Shown piece by piece: positions 1 through 8,420 of a stretch of DNA of 17,262 nt. The translations under genes and the position numbers were made by a program. The notes below the pieces were generated by a model. The model had not been told where the DNA came from, ran no database searches, and worked only from the letters and a program-made list of their open reading frames with translations. Origin of the DNA: Chloroflexota bacterium (GTDB lineage Bacteria; Chloroflexota; UBA6077); contig JAMCTB010000049.1 in NCBI GenBank assembly GCA_023380955.1, positions 1 through 17,262 of the forward strand. Reading direction: 5' to 3'. Position 1 is the first letter of the stretch, and the number at the start of each line of letters is the position of its first letter.

Positions 1-2
1 GG

Positions 3-95
3 CTGTCAGGCAACATCAATGAACTCACCAACACGGCCCGTCGCTTCTTCGACGAGCTTGCGCCCCATCCAGTGCAACTACTACAGGTAGCTTGA
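3..95 (+). CDS. C-terminal tail of an unidentified protein, cut by the window edge
   Basis: An open frame enters from the left edge and ends at a TGA at 93-95, giving about 30 residues that finish in ARRFFDELAPHPVQLLQVA. The pattern of an aromatic pair, then DELxP, then a short hydrophobic end recalls the last residues of some DDE transposases (IS630-like), but this is only a resemblance and the catalytic part is outside the window. The next gene starts 16 bases downstream on the same strand. Confidence 0.35.
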   Translation: MSGNINELTNTARRFFDELAPHPVQLLQVA

Positions 96-111
96 TCGCG
101 ATGCCTTTCTT

Positions 112-1347
112 TTGGATACGTGCTTAGCCTGCGTACTCCTGGTAGCTGCCGCCCTATTGGCCGGATGGCCGCTACCGGGGGAGGAGCCGCCGCCACTCCA
201 CGGGGTTGGTCCCGCCGTTGAGGGACTGCCTACCACCCCAGGGCCTTCTCCGGAGGTCCCCCAGGCGTTGGCGGGCCGGTCCATCTGGGGTTCAGCCACC
301 CCCACTCCCGTTCCGGCGCCCTCCACCGACTGGGTTCAGACCCTCCGCAAGACTGCTCTCTGGTCCAGGCCGAGCTCCTCCCGGGAGGTAATCGCACAGC
401 TGCCCCAGGGGTACCCGCTCAAGGTGGTCGGGACCCAGGGCCGGCGGCTGCTGGTCTACTACGGCGGGGGCGGCTACGAGGAGCCTGCCACCGAGGGATG
501 GGTGGAACAGTCCGACGTGGCTCCCGTCCCGGCGCCTAGGTGGGTGGTCACCCGCTGGGAGACCGGCTTCCGATCGGGCCAGGGCGGGCAGGCGGCCGAC
601 CAGCTGCCGGGCGGCGCGGTGCTGGAGGTGCTGGAAGAGCGCGGGAGAGAGCTGCGGGTCTTCCACCTGGGCGATGGGCAGGGTCGAGACGCCGCGGAGG
701 GGTGGGTGAAGGCATCGGACGTGGGGGCCGCGGGGGCCATGCTGGCGGCGGAGCGGCGGGGCATGAGGGTTCTCAGTCGCTCCGAGGTGGCAGCGCTGCG
801 GGCAGGCGACGGGCTGTGGCTGAAGATTCCGTTCCGGACTCAACTGGACGGCAGCCCGGCGGCGTCGGCCAACTGCGGGCCGGCCAGCGTGGGCATGGCC
901 CTGGAGTTCCTGCGCGGCTACGTGTCCACCGAGGAGCTGCGCGGCGTGGCGAACCGCCTTCAGGGCACGTGGGGCCCTGACAGCGGCTTTGGCATCCAGT
1001 ACCTGGCGGGGCTGGCGGAGCAGTTCGGCCTGAGGGCCGAGCAGCTGTCTGCCGGGGGGAGCTTCAGACGGTGGAACCTGGAGGAGATGAGGAGCCACCT
1101 ATTCCAGGGGCACCCGGTGATCCCCGAGCTGCGCTTCCGGCTCATGCCCGGGCGGGCCGAGTCCGGCTCCTGGGACGATCACTACGTGGTGATCACGGGA
1201 ACGCGGGGCGACGAGTTCATCTACAACGACTCGGTGGACGTCGACGGTCCGGGCTACGCCCGGGTCATGAGCGCCGAGGAGCTTCTGCGCGCCTGGGGAG
1301 GATCGGACTTCCCCTTTGCTGCCTTCGCCCTCTCCAAACCGCAGTAG
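112..1347 (+). CDS. secreted C39-family-like cysteine peptidase with two SH3-like domains
   Basis: A 411-residue protein probably exported and acting at or outside the cell wall. Residues 4-19 form a hydrophobic signal-like segment, followed by a long Pro-rich linker to about residue 72. Two SH3b-like repeats follow (about 75-137 and 144-205), each ending in a GWV-x-x-SDV motif, so they are clearly duplicates. The C-terminal part (about 235-411) is a papain-like fold of the Peptidase_C39_2 type: Cys255 in NCGPAS, His357 in DDHYVVITG and Asn372/Asp373 in IYNDS are the expected catalytic set. SH3b domains usually bind cell-wall peptides, so a wall-directed peptidase or amidase role is inferred. 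The start is uncertain: TTG at 112 is the only in-frame candidate, and the signal lacks the usual positive N-region. Confidence 0.8.
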   Translation: MDTCLACVLLVAAALLAGWPLPGEEPPPLHGVGPAVEGLPTTPGPSPEVPQALAGRSIWGSATPTPVPAPSTDWVQTLRKTALWSRPSSSREVIAQLPQGYPLKVVGTQGRRLLVYYGGGGYEEPATEGWVEQSDVAPVPAPRWVVTRWETGFRSGQGGQAADQLPGGAVLEVLEERGRELRVFHLGDGQGRDAAEGWVKASDVGAAGAMLAAERRGMRVLSRSEVAALRAGDGLWLKIPFRTQLDGSPAASANCGPASVGMALEFLRGYVSTEELRGVANRLQGTWGPDSGFGIQYLAGLAEQFGLRAEQLSAGGSFRRWNLEEMRSHLFQGHPVIPELRFRLMPGRAESGSWDDHYVVITGTRGDEFIYNDSVDVDGPGYARVMSAEELLRAWGGSDFPFAAFALSKPQ

Positions 1348-1448
1348 GCCTGCTAATCCGTGGATTCTCCGGCGAAGGTAGGGGTTAGTTGGGTGAGAAG
1401 GGGAGTTGCGGGGAGATTGGGGTCCTGGACAAGGGAGGGACCCATCTA

Positions 1449-2183
1449 TCACAGAAGAGCACTCCCTGGCGAGTGCGTACTCGGATCACCAGGTAGCGGT
1501 AAGGCTGGATGCGCGCCCTCTCCTGCCTGCGGCTGGGGAACAAAGGGCACTTCTGCCCACTCCCGCACCACCCCACCCCTCTCTTCTTTCCGGAAGTGCC
1601 AGGCATCCCAGGGTAGCCGCTCGATCTCGGCCTTAAGCTGCACGCTCATGCCGGCGCTGACAGCGAACCGCCACCCCCGATCGTTCCAATGGTCCAGTAC
1701 ATCCCACTGGTAAGCGGCTGAGTCCGAGCGCACCTTCACCTGCCAATCCCCAGCGGGTAGGGCATCATAGGCTCGGTCCACCAACTCCTTGATCCCGTGG
1801 CCTGCAGGCACGTTGCCGTCTCGAAACTGGTCCGCCAGCACCAGTCCGGTTTCCGCCCACTGGACCAGCAGTGGCTGGTAGGCCGGATACCCCTCGTAGC
1901 AGATAGGAGCCTCCTGCCTGGTGGTCTGCACCGGGTGGGCGTCTACATCCAGGGTGACTTCTTTGGCCGGAGCCAAGACCCCCACGAAGTTCCGGATCCC
2001 CTGCCCGTTCACCACCCCTAACCCCGCCAGCCCCGAGGGCTCCATCGGCACGAAGGCCCCCTGCTCCGGACGATCTGCCAGAGCTTTCTCGGCGTGAAAG
2101 CGGTCCAGGAGCGCGGCTCGGGGTTGGCCGGCGACGAAACCGGCCAACCCTGCCGCATACCGGCCCACTGGATCCGGATTCGC
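1449..2183 (-). pseudogene. IS1380-type transposase remnant, truncated and frameshifted
   Basis: The 239-codon frame from 2168 to 1449 carries the core of an IS1380-family DDE transposase: Asp74 in TLDVDAHP, the segment CYEGYPAYQPL, and Asp149 in VRSDSAAY. The start of the family protein is missing. Near 1520-1545 the reading frame shifts: the family-like continuation PYRYLVIRVRTRQG lies in another minus frame until about 1452, after which similarity stops. The insertion is therefore cut at both ends and broken inside. Its first in-frame codons follow the stop of the BenE-type transporter with no intervening stop, so the element landed right behind the operon's last gene. No terminal inverted repeats were found. 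Confidence 0.8.
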
Positions 2184-3458
2184 CTACTTGGCCGTGGCGG
2201 TTGCTACCTCGGGCTTCCTGCCGAACTGGAAGCCGAAGTCGTTGCGCTCCACCAGCAGCGAGGTGGCGACGCCGAAAACGATGGCCCAGAACGGGGCGCC
2301 CACGTTCAGGATGGAGAGGTTGGCGACGGCCACGAACATCGCCGCGACGGCCCCCGCCCTGAACTTGCCGGAGTACGCGCCCTTGAAGACGCTCATGAAC
2401 ACCTCGAACATCGCCAGTCCAGCGATGACTGCGGTGAACTCCGCGGGCACCATCTTCACAGATTCGACCGCGATGTAGGCCAGCAGGGCGAAGATGAACC
2501 AGAAGACGCCCTCGAAGAAGGCCGCGATGTAGCGAAGGTCCTTTCTCTCGTGGGCGGCGGCGCTGGAGCAGATGGCTGTGCTGGGACCTGCGGTCACTGC
2601 ACAATGGGCACCCATTATGGCATTTGTGAAGGCGCCGATGCTGGGGATCAGGTACATCCAGTTGATGGGCGGCTTGTAGTCCTCTGCCAGGAGCACCCCG
2701 ACCGCCTGGATGTTCTGGACGCCGATCACCAGGAAGAAGAGCGGCACGCTGATCTCGAGGATCGCCTGCAGACTGATGCTGGGTACCTGGAACTCCGGCT
2801 TGGCGATCGCCCAGTTGAGGCTTATCGGCTTGATCTGCCCGAAGACACCCAGCAGAACTACCCCGACCACCAGCGCAATAATGATTGGGGGGAACTTCTC
2901 GGAAAACGACTTGAAGGCCATTACTGCGAAGAAGGCCACCAGCATGGCTCCGTATATCTGCGGGCCCTTGATCCCCGCCGTGAACATGTTGACGCCGAAA
3001 CTGAAGAGCACACCCGCCACCATGCCCAGCATGATAGGCACGGGGATGTTCTCCACCACCTTCTTGATCACCCCTGTCAGAGTGAGGATGAGGGTGACCA
3101 GCCCCACCAGAATGTATGCCCCAACGGCCTGGTTGAGGGGAACGCGTCCCAGCACGGTCCCGAGCAGCACCGCGCCCGGAATGCTGTAGGCGATCACTAC
3201 GGGCATTCTGTAGCGAAGCGCGGTGATCATCGTGGCGATGCCGCCGAAGGCGTACAGCGCGAACAGCCACGAAACGGCCTGGGCATCCGTCAGCTTGCCT
3301 TGCTGGGCAGAGGTCATCACGATCATGCCGGGGCCCATGGTGCTGAAGAGGGTGGCGACCAACCCAGTCCCGACACCGGCGGCGTTCAGGTTCTTCAGTA
3401 GATGCTTGAAGCTATCCAGGAGATTGTAGCCCGGTTCGACTATCTGGCTCCCAGCCAT
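2184..3458 (-). CDS. BenE-family benzoate/H+ symporter-like transporter
   Basis: A polytopic inner-membrane protein of 424 residues with about 11-12 hydrophobic segments. The long stretch GAHCAVTAGPSTAIC followed by a charged loop and an aromatic helix matches the BenE pattern (GGHxxNLAAITAAIC in classical members), and the N-terminal MGPGMIVMTSAQ and YSIPGAVLLG segments fit the same family. BenE proteins import benzoate or related acids with protons, so uptake of an aromatic or similar carboxylate is the likely job. The frame is open up to 3572, but ATG at 3458 is preceded by GGGAGGG at good spacing and gives the natural N-terminus, so the longer start is rejected. It is the last gene of the operon; the 117-base gap to the LarA-like gene holds only a weak CCGGC/GCCGG hairpin. 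An NCS2-type permease is a less likely alternative. Confidence 0.8.
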   Translation of the reverse strand: MAGSQIVEPGYNLLDSFKHLLKNLNAAGVGTGLVATLFSTMGPGMIVMTSAQQGKLTDAQAVSWLFALYAFGGIATMITALRYRMPVVIAYSIPGAVLLGTVLGRVPLNQAVGAYILVGLVTLILTLTGVIKKVVENIPVPIMLGMVAGVLFSFGVNMFTAGIKGPQIYGAMLVAFFAVMAFKSFSEKFPPIIIALVVGVVLLGVFGQIKPISLNWAIAKPEFQVPSISLQAILEISVPLFFLVIGVQNIQAVGVLLAEDYKPPINWMYLIPSIGAFTNAIMGAHCAVTAGPSTAICSSAAAHERKDLRYIAAFFEGVFWFIFALLAYIAVESVKMVPAEFTAVIAGLAMFEVFMSVFKGAYSGKFRAGAVAAMFVAVANLSILNVGAPFWAIVFGVATSLLVERNDFGFQFGRKPEVATATAK

Positions 3459-3575
3459 GCTTACCCTCCCGCGATTAGTAGTTGCCTCTTGCCGACCCGG
3501 CATGAGCCGGTACCGACTGGTTCGTTGACTATAGGCCGGGGGTAAAGCTGCCTCTACCAGGTGTTGCTTCAAACG

Positions 3576-5021
3576 CTACACCGTTGCCAGGGCGCACGGC
3601 TTGTCCACGCCCCTCTGGCGCAACCACTTGGGCAGCAACACTTCCTCCACCCGGCGCTCCACTTCCGGAGCCTTCTTAAGAAGGAGCTCCGCCATCGGCT
3701 CGCTCACGTTGATGCCGCCCATGGCTCCGTCGAAGATGACCACCTTGCGGGTGCCGGTCACCTTGTAGGCGAACTCCATGGCGCCCTCCGTCGTCTCCGC
3801 AAGGACCGCGTGCTTCATGTAGTTGAGGTTCTGCGGGTCGCGGTTGAACAGCTCCGCCTGCTCCTGGCCGACCACGACGGTCGGGATGTGCTCCGTGAAG
3901 AAAGCGCAGGGGTATCCTGTCCAGGCGTAGTTGTGGACGGCCATCTTGAGGGCCGGGTTGAGCCGCGGAATCCCCTCCAGCAAGGGCCTCCCGGCCTTGC
4001 CGTAGAACGCCTCGGTGTACCAGGTGTAAGCCGGCAGCGGCAGCTCAAGGTCGTAGAGGTCGGTGTTGGCGCCGGCCACGTTGGCGTAGATCACGCCGGC
4101 CGAGAAGACGTACACCACCGGGGCCTGGAAGTCCAGCGCGGCGATACACTCGTCGACCTCGCCGAAGAGGGTCATCATCTTGCCGTAGTGCCGGCAGCCG
4201 ATCTCTGTGACGCGGTCGTTCAGGGCGTAGAGGTCGTTGTCCGCATCCACGCCCATGATGCCGTTTGGCGCCACGGTGAGGAAGGCCGAGAACGCGAACT
4301 TACTCTGCACAAAGGGCGAATCGAAGATCGCCCGGGCGGTGAAGTTGGCCGCCCTCGGACCGAGGTTCTGGTGGTAGGTGGAGCGGGTCTCGATCCGCGC
4401 GTAGGACATCCCGAACGGCTTGACCGCCCGATCCACCTGCCGATGGAAGTGCACCTCCCGCACGTCGCTGTTGTGGGCGTGGATGATCCAGTCGGCGTCG
4501 TAAATCCGCTTGATCCCGTAAAGGGTGCCAATCTCGGTTTCGATCGCGATGCCCTCGTCGATCGGCGCGACGCCCAGCGCCTTGCCGGCGCCGAAGTGCA
4601 CGTCCAGGCCGTACCGCTTGATGTACTCCTCGGTTTCTCGGAAGCGCAGGCCTACGCCCGCACGCAGCCGAATGTTCTTGCAGCCGGTCCGCTCCTGCAC
4701 CGCGTCCCTGATCGTCTTGATCATCTCGGCGTACGGCTCGCCGCCGAGAAGGGTGAAGCCGTGGTGAGAGGCGAGGATGTTGACGGAGTGGTCCGGCTTG
4801 ATCCTGGACATGTCCACGCTCTGCAGGGCGCCCCTGGTGGCCTGTCGAACCCCGTCGATCCCCTGCTCGCCGGGGTAGATGACCTCCGGCAGGCTGGGGA
4901 AGAGATCCTTGAGGAGCACCGAGGTCATGCCGGGAAGCTCGGAGACGCGCGTCTTGACCATGGCCGGGTCGATGCCGTACTGCGACTTTCGCGGTGGTGT
5001 GGGTGTGATGGGAGCACGCAT
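3576..5021 (-). CDS. divergent LarA-family (DUF2088) protein, possible nickel-pincer racemase or epimerase
   Basis: 481 residues, somewhat longer than LarA lactate racemase (about 425). Several stretches follow LarA order: ILASHHG (His86/87, where LarA has its first catalytic His), GIKRIYDADWII, then VHFHRQ, then SKFAF...IMGVDAD...EIGCRH, and a C-terminal AMEFAY...VVIFDG. The decisive point is spacing: His191, Lys201 and His217 are 10 and 26 residues apart, the same as LarA His174, Lys184 (covalent cofactor lysine) and His200 (nickel ligand). The glycine-rich GGRK around the lysine is replaced by VDRAVK, so the protein is a distant member. LarA proteins interconvert stereoisomers of 2-hydroxy acids; the substrate here is unknown. 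Its ATG overlaps the ferredoxin stop (TGATG) behind an AAGGAG, so the two are probably coupled in translation. No larB, larC or larE is in the window. Confidence 0.65.
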   Translation of the reverse strand: MRAPITPTPPRKSQYGIDPAMVKTRVSELPGMTSVLLKDLFPSLPEVIYPGEQGIDGVRQATRGALQSVDMSRIKPDHSVNILASHHGFTLLGGEPYAEMIKTIRDAVQERTGCKNIRLRAGVGLRFRETEEYIKRYGLDVHFGAGKALGVAPIDEGIAIETEIGTLYGIKRIYDADWIIHAHNSDVREVHFHRQVDRAVKPFGMSYARIETRSTYHQNLGPRAANFTARAIFDSPFVQSKFAFSAFLTVAPNGIMGVDADNDLYALNDRVTEIGCRHYGKMMTLFGEVDECIAALDFQAPVVYVFSAGVIYANVAGANTDLYDLELPLPAYTWYTEAFYGKAGRPLLEGIPRLNPALKMAVHNYAWTGYPCAFFTEHIPTVVVGQEQAELFNRDPQNLNYMKHAVLAETTEGAMEFAYKVTGTRKVVIFDGAMGGINVSEPMAELLLKKAPEVERRVEEVLLPKWLRQRGVDKPCALATV

Positions 5022-5638
5022 CAGTCGTCACTCCTTCCCTGTAAGGGCGCCGACACTATCGAGTCGAGCAGCTTGAGGTCTTCGTCGAAGTAGAATCCTC
5101 GGCTGGAGTACTTCTGCCTCACCTCCTCCGGAATCTCCCAGATGGTCGCGGTTCGGCCGTACCACTGCCAGCCCTTGGGCCGCTTCGGCGTGATGCCGGC
5201 CGCCTCAAGCAGCCGCAGGATCGGCTGGATGCACTCGACCTTACAGCCGGTGCGCATGCCGGTCATGTGCGAAAGTTCCTCTGGCGAGTTCGCCCCCTGT
5301 AGAACGGCGGCAGCCGCTTCTTCGGCCCTCGTAGCCGTGCAGTAGCAAACCAACTGCTCCGGGTTTAGATTGGCCTTGCGGCAGAGTGCCTTGACCTGCT
5401 CATAGTCCACCGCGCCGACATCGGTCTTCAAGACGAAGGGTTGGTCCCGCTTGACCATGGTGATGGCGTAGTTGGGGCACCGCTGCTCACAGGCCCCGCA
5501 ACCGCTGCAGCGCGGCTCTTCAACGATGGCTTTCCTGTTTTCCCTGGTGATCGCCAGGACGGGGCAAACGCTCTCGCAGATATTGCAGCCGTTGCACTTG
5601 TCCGCGTCGACCACTGCCAGGAGACTGACTACCTTCAT
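5021..5638 (-). CDS. ferredoxin with two 4Fe-4S sites and a BFD-like 2Fe-2S domain
   Basis: A 205-residue soluble electron carrier. Residues 15-25 and 44-54 are two CxxCxxCxxxCP motifs (Cys15/18/21/25 and Cys44/47/50/54), a bacterial 2[4Fe-4S] ferredoxin. A second domain (about 95-150) has VCYC (Cys98, Cys100) and GCKVEC (Cys132, Cys136) around an Ala/Glu-rich helix, which is the layout of the BFD-like [2Fe-2S] domain; the second pair is CxxxC where family members usually have CxxC. A 50-residue tail rich in aromatics (KGWQWYGRTATIW) is unassigned. The start has a strong AAGGGAGGT site. It lies 12 bases after mhpE and overlaps the LarA-like gene, so it probably feeds electrons to or from an enzyme of this operon; no obvious flavin or NADH reductase partner is present here. 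Confidence 0.8.
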   Translation of the reverse strand: MKVVSLLAVVDADKCNGCNICESVCPVLAITRENRKAIVEEPRCSGCGACEQRCPNYAITMVKRDQPFVLKTDVGAVDYEQVKALCRKANLNPEQLVCYCTATRAEEAAAAVLQGANSPEELSHMTGMRTGCKVECIQPILRLLEAAGITPKRPKGWQWYGRTATIWEIPEEVRQKYSSRGFYFDEDLKLLDSIVSAPLQGRSDD

Positions 5639-5650
5639 CAGGCACCTCCC

Positions 5651-6661
5651 TTATTTGTGGGCAAGTTGGTAAGCCACGTCGATGATCATGTCCTCCTGTC
5701 CGCCTACCATCCTCCTTCTTCCCAACTCCACGAGGATGTCTCGTGGATCAAGCCCGAACTTCTCGGCCGCTCGATAGGTGTGCAACAGGAAACTGGAGTA
5801 AACCCCAGCGTAGCCCAGCATGAGAGGCGCATTGCGCACCTCCTGGGGACGGTGCATGGCCGGGCCGACGACGTCCTCAGCCACATCCATGATCTTGTAC
5901 AGGTCCACACCGGTCTCGTATCCCATCTTGTCCAGCACGGCGACCAGGGCCTCGGTCGGCGTATTGCCCGCACCGGCTCCCAGCCCGCAGCAGCAGGCGT
6001 CCAGGTAGGTGGCGCCCACCTCGAGGGCGGCCATCGAGTTGGCGGTGGCGAGGGTGAGGTTGTGGTGGGCATGGTAGCCAACCGGCACCTTCACCGCGTC
6101 GACGACGGCGCCTACTCGGGCCTTCACGTCGTCGGGCACCATCGCGCCGGCCGAGTCAGCGATGTTGATCCAGTCCGCGCCGTAGGACTCGAACAGCTTG
6201 GCCTGCTCCACCACCTTCTCGGGCGGGGCCATATGCGCCATCATCAGGAAGCCGACTGCCTCCATGCCGAGCTTCTTCGCCATCCCGATGTGCTGCTCGG
6301 CGATGTCGGCCTCGGTGACGTGGGTGGCCACCCGGACCACCTTGGTGCCGTTGTCCGCGGCCATCTTCAGGTCTTCCTGGGTCCCGATGCCGGGTATCAG
6401 CAAAACGGTGAGCTTGGCGCGCTTGATGACCGGAGAGGCAGCCTTCAGCATCTGCTCGTCGGTCAGCTTCGCCCACCCGTAATTGAACGAGTCGCCCGCC
6501 AGGCCGTCGCCGTGAGAGACCTCGATGTAGTCCACACCCGCGTCGTCCAGGCCCCCGGCAATGGCGGCATACTGTTCGGCCGTGTACTGGTGGCTTACCG
6601 CATGGCTGCCATCGCGCAAGGTCGAGTCGACTATGTAGATCCTCCTCTTCTCGCCAGTCAT
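5651..6661 (-). CDS. mhpE: 4-hydroxy-2-oxovalerate aldolase
   Basis: Splits 4-hydroxy-2-oxovalerate into pyruvate and acetaldehyde, the aldol step at the lower end of meta-cleavage pathways. The 336 residues match the family length. Visible are the N-terminal TLRDGSHA (Arg16, Asp17, His20), the metal-binding YHAHHN (His197, His199), the [13 protein letters not shown] segment and Tyr288 in GYAGVYSSF, which match the DmpG catalytic set. It overlaps mhpF by four bases (ATGA), so the two proteins are probably made together; in this family they form a channelling complex that passes acetaldehyde to the dehydrogenase. Homocitrate/HMG-CoA-lyase relatives share the TIM barrel but lack this combination with mhpF. 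Confidence 0.95.
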   Translation of the reverse strand: MTGEKRRIYIVDSTLRDGSHAVSHQYTAEQYAAIAGGLDDAGVDYIEVSHGDGLAGDSFNYGWAKLTDEQMLKAASPVIKRAKLTVLLIPGIGTQEDLKMAADNGTKVVRVATHVTEADIAEQHIGMAKKLGMEAVGFLMMAHMAPPEKVVEQAKLFESYGADWINIADSAGAMVPDDVKARVGAVVDAVKVPVGYHAHHNLTLATANSMAALEVGATYLDACCCGLGAGAGNTPTEALVAVLDKMGYETGVDLYKIMDVAEDVVGPAMHRPQEVRNAPLMLGYAGVYSSFLLHTYRAAEKFGLDPRDILVELGRRRMVGGQEDMIIDVAYQLAHK

Positions 6662-7539
6662 GCCCCCACCCCCTCAGCCAATAGCTTCTCCGCCAGCCTC
6701 TCGGCAGCGGCAACGGCGGCGGAGGTCATGATGTCGAGGTTTCCGGAGTACTTCGGCAGGAAATCGCCCGCTCCCTGCACCTCGATGATCGTCGTAACCT
6801 TGTGGCCATCCACGATCGGTGGAACCCGGACCCTGTAGCCGGGCACGTACCTCTGGATCTCTTTGACCCTGGCCTCGACTGCTGCCGAGATCGCCTTTTC
6901 GTCAGGGTCTTCGACGTCGACGTAGATGGTGTTGGTCATCATGATGGGCGGCTCTGCCGGGTTCAGGACGATGATCGCCTTGCCCTTCCTCGCCCCTCCC
7001 ACCTGCACCAGCGCCCTGGCCGTCGTCTGGGTAAACTCGTCGATGTTCTGGCGAGTGCCGGGTCCTGCGCTCTTGCTGGCGATGCACGCCACGATCTCGG
7101 CGTAGCGCGCTCCCGCCGCTCGGTGGATGGCATTGACGATCGGCACCGTGGCCTGGCCGCCGCACGTCACCATGTTCAGGTTCGGCTCGGCCTTGACCGC
7201 ATCGAGGTTGACACTGGGCACGACGTAGGGCCCGATCGCCGCTGGAGTGAGGTCGAGGGCTATCTTGCCTGCCTCCTTGAGGATAGGGGCATTGATCATG
7301 TGAGCCCTTGCGCTGGTAGCATCGAAGACGATCTTGACGTCATCGTCGGTGACCACGGCGTAGACCCCTTCCAGGGAGGTCATGAACCCCAGTGACTTCG
7401 CCCGCTGGATTCCTTCGGAGTCCACTATCCCCGTCATGAGGGCGATCTGGAGATTGCGGCTCCGCATGATCTTGTACATCAGGTCCGAGCCGATGTTTCC
7501 GGGGCCGATCACGGCCACCTTCACTTTGCCCGTCGTCAT
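6658..7539 (-). CDS. mhpF: acetaldehyde dehydrogenase (acylating)
   Basis: Oxidises acetaldehyde to acetyl-CoA with NAD+ and CoA, the partner of the MhpE aldolase. The 293-residue length is close to DmpF/MhpF. Residues 7-17 form the Rossmann nucleotide loop ([10 protein letters not shown]), and Cys126 in [10 protein letters not shown] is the acyl-forming cysteine. Later segments such as [11 protein letters not shown] and [21 protein letters not shown] fit the family C-terminal dimer domain. ATG at 7539 has AGAAGG upstream. It lies 25 bases after mhpD and overlaps mhpE by four bases, so it belongs in the middle of the operon. Confidence 0.95.
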   Translation of the reverse strand: MTTGKVKVAVIGPGNIGSDLMYKIMRSRNLQIALMTGIVDSEGIQRAKSLGFMTSLEGVYAVVTDDDVKIVFDATSARAHMINAPILKEAGKIALDLTPAAIGPYVVPSVNLDAVKAEPNLNMVTCGGQATVPIVNAIHRAAGARYAEIVACIASKSAGPGTRQNIDEFTQTTARALVQVGGARKGKAIIVLNPAEPPIMMTNTIYVDVEDPDEKAISAAVEARVKEIQRYVPGYRVRVPPIVDGHKVTTIIEVQGAGDFLPKYSGNLDIMTSAAVAAAERLAEKLLAEGVGA

Positions 7540-7564
7540 TGGCGATACCTTCTCTGTCTCTTCT

Positions 7565-8338
7565 CTAGACGAACCTCTGGTTCAGGCTTCCCAGCCCATC
7601 GAAGGACACGGTGTAGACGTCGCCCTCCGACACGGTCTCGGCAGCCGTAACGGCGCCGGAGAGGACGATCTCCCCGGCCTCCAGGGCGATGGCGAAGGCA
7701 GCCAGCTTGTTGGCAAGCCAGGCGACGGCAGCTGCCGGATGTCCCCAGACCGCAGCCCCGGCCCCGGTGCTCACCACCTCGCCGTTCTTCTCCATCACCA
7801 TGCCGACCAGCCGCAGGTCGACGTCCCTCACCGGAAGCATCCGCCCCCCTACCACCAGCCGGGCGCTGGAGGCGTTGTCGGCGACGGTGTCCGGCAGTTT
7901 GATCTTCCAATCGGCGATCCGGCTGTCCACGATCTCGAAGGCCGGCATGACGCCCTCGGTAGCGCGGTAGACGTCCGTGATGGTGACGCCCGGCCCCTTG
8001 AGCTTGTCCTTTAGTACGAAAGCCAGCTCGCTCTCGATCCTGGGGAAGATCAGCTCGTCCCGTCGGCAGGGCTCCCCCTCGGGGATCAACATGTCGTCGA
8101 GAAGGTGGCCGTAGTCCGGCTCGCTTACGCCGAGCAGCTTCTGCATGCCCTTGCTGGTGAGGCCGATCTTCTTGCCAATGACCTTTCGGCCCCGGGCCAG
8201 CCTGGCGTTGACGTTCAGCATCTGTATCCGGTAGGCATCCTCGACCGTCAGCCCCGGGTAGGTGGCCGTCAGGGGAGCAATGGGCTTCCGCTCTGCTTCG
8301 GCTCGCACGAGCTCGTTCGCGATGGCCTGGTGATCCAT
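7565..8338 (-). CDS. mhpD: 2-oxopent-4-enoate hydratase / 4-oxalocrotonate decarboxylase family
   Basis: In the pathway this family adds water to 2-hydroxypenta-2,4-dienoate to give 4-hydroxy-2-oxovalerate; the close relative DmpH decarboxylates 4-oxalocrotonate. The 257 residues match both. The metal-binding acids are present: Glu102 and Glu104 in RIESELAF and Glu135 in AFEIVDSR, together with [10 protein letters not shown] near residue 57 and the C-terminal GLGSL. Sequence inspection alone cannot separate hydratase from decarboxylase, but direct linkage to mhpF and mhpE and the absence of a second copy favour the hydratase. The 76-base gap between it and the preceding MoCF gene holds a repeat and hairpin. 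Confidence 0.88.
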   Translation of the reverse strand: MDHQAIANELVRAEAERKPIAPLTATYPGLTVEDAYRIQMLNVNARLARGRKVIGKKIGLTSKGMQKLLGVSEPDYGHLLDDMLIPEGEPCRRDELIFPRIESELAFVLKDKLKGPGVTITDVYRATEGVMPAFEIVDSRIADWKIKLPDTVADNASSARLVVGGRMLPVRDVDLRLVGMVMEKNGEVVSTGAGAAVWGHPAAAVAWLANKLAAFAIALEAGEIVLSGAVTAAETVSEGDVYTVSFDGLGSLNQRFV

Positions 8339-8361
8339 GTATGCGCTCCTTTCGCTTCAGG

Positions 8362-8420
8362 TGGGTTGTGAGTCGCGAATCGTGAGTTGTGAGTCGTGAG
8401 GACCGACTCGCGACTCACGC
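8362..8420. repeat. short GTGAGTCG repeats with an 11-bp inverted repeat between two operon genes
   Basis: TTGTGAGTCG occurs at 8366-8375 and again at 8387-8396 (period 21). GTGAGTCGCGA at 8368-8378 is a perfect inverted match to TCGCGACTCAC at 8408-8418, so the transcript can form an 11-bp hairpin with a 29-base loop. It sits between mhpD and the MoCF gene and covers the MoCF stop codon. There is no T-run on the minus strand, so it looks more like a dispersed palindromic repeat or an mRNA-stability hairpin than a terminator. Confidence 0.6.

Noticed and set aside
2094..3401. 435-codon plus-strand frame opposite the transporter gene
   Set aside because: Its product is low-complexity, rich in His, Glu, Asp and Arg, the usual antisense shadow of a GC-rich membrane-protein gene; the minus frame has clear family motifs.
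2184..3458. NCS2 xanthine/uracil permease as the identity of the transporter
   Set aside because: The GAHCAVTAGPSTAIC region and overall pattern fit BenE better, and the operon context is carboxylate catabolism.
3459..3572. Longer N-terminus of the transporter starting at 3572
   Set aside because: The added 38 residues are not membrane-like and the internal ATG at 3458 has a strong ribosome site.
3561..5093. 510-codon plus-strand frame opposite the LarA-like gene
   Set aside because: Antisense shadow with Val/His/Leu/Arg-rich sequence and no motifs; the opposite strand shows ordered similarity to LarA and a good ribosome site.
5441..6838. 465-codon plus-strand frame opposite mhpE
   Set aside because: Shadow of conserved mhpE/mhpF codons; it crosses gene boundaries and has no recognisable domain.
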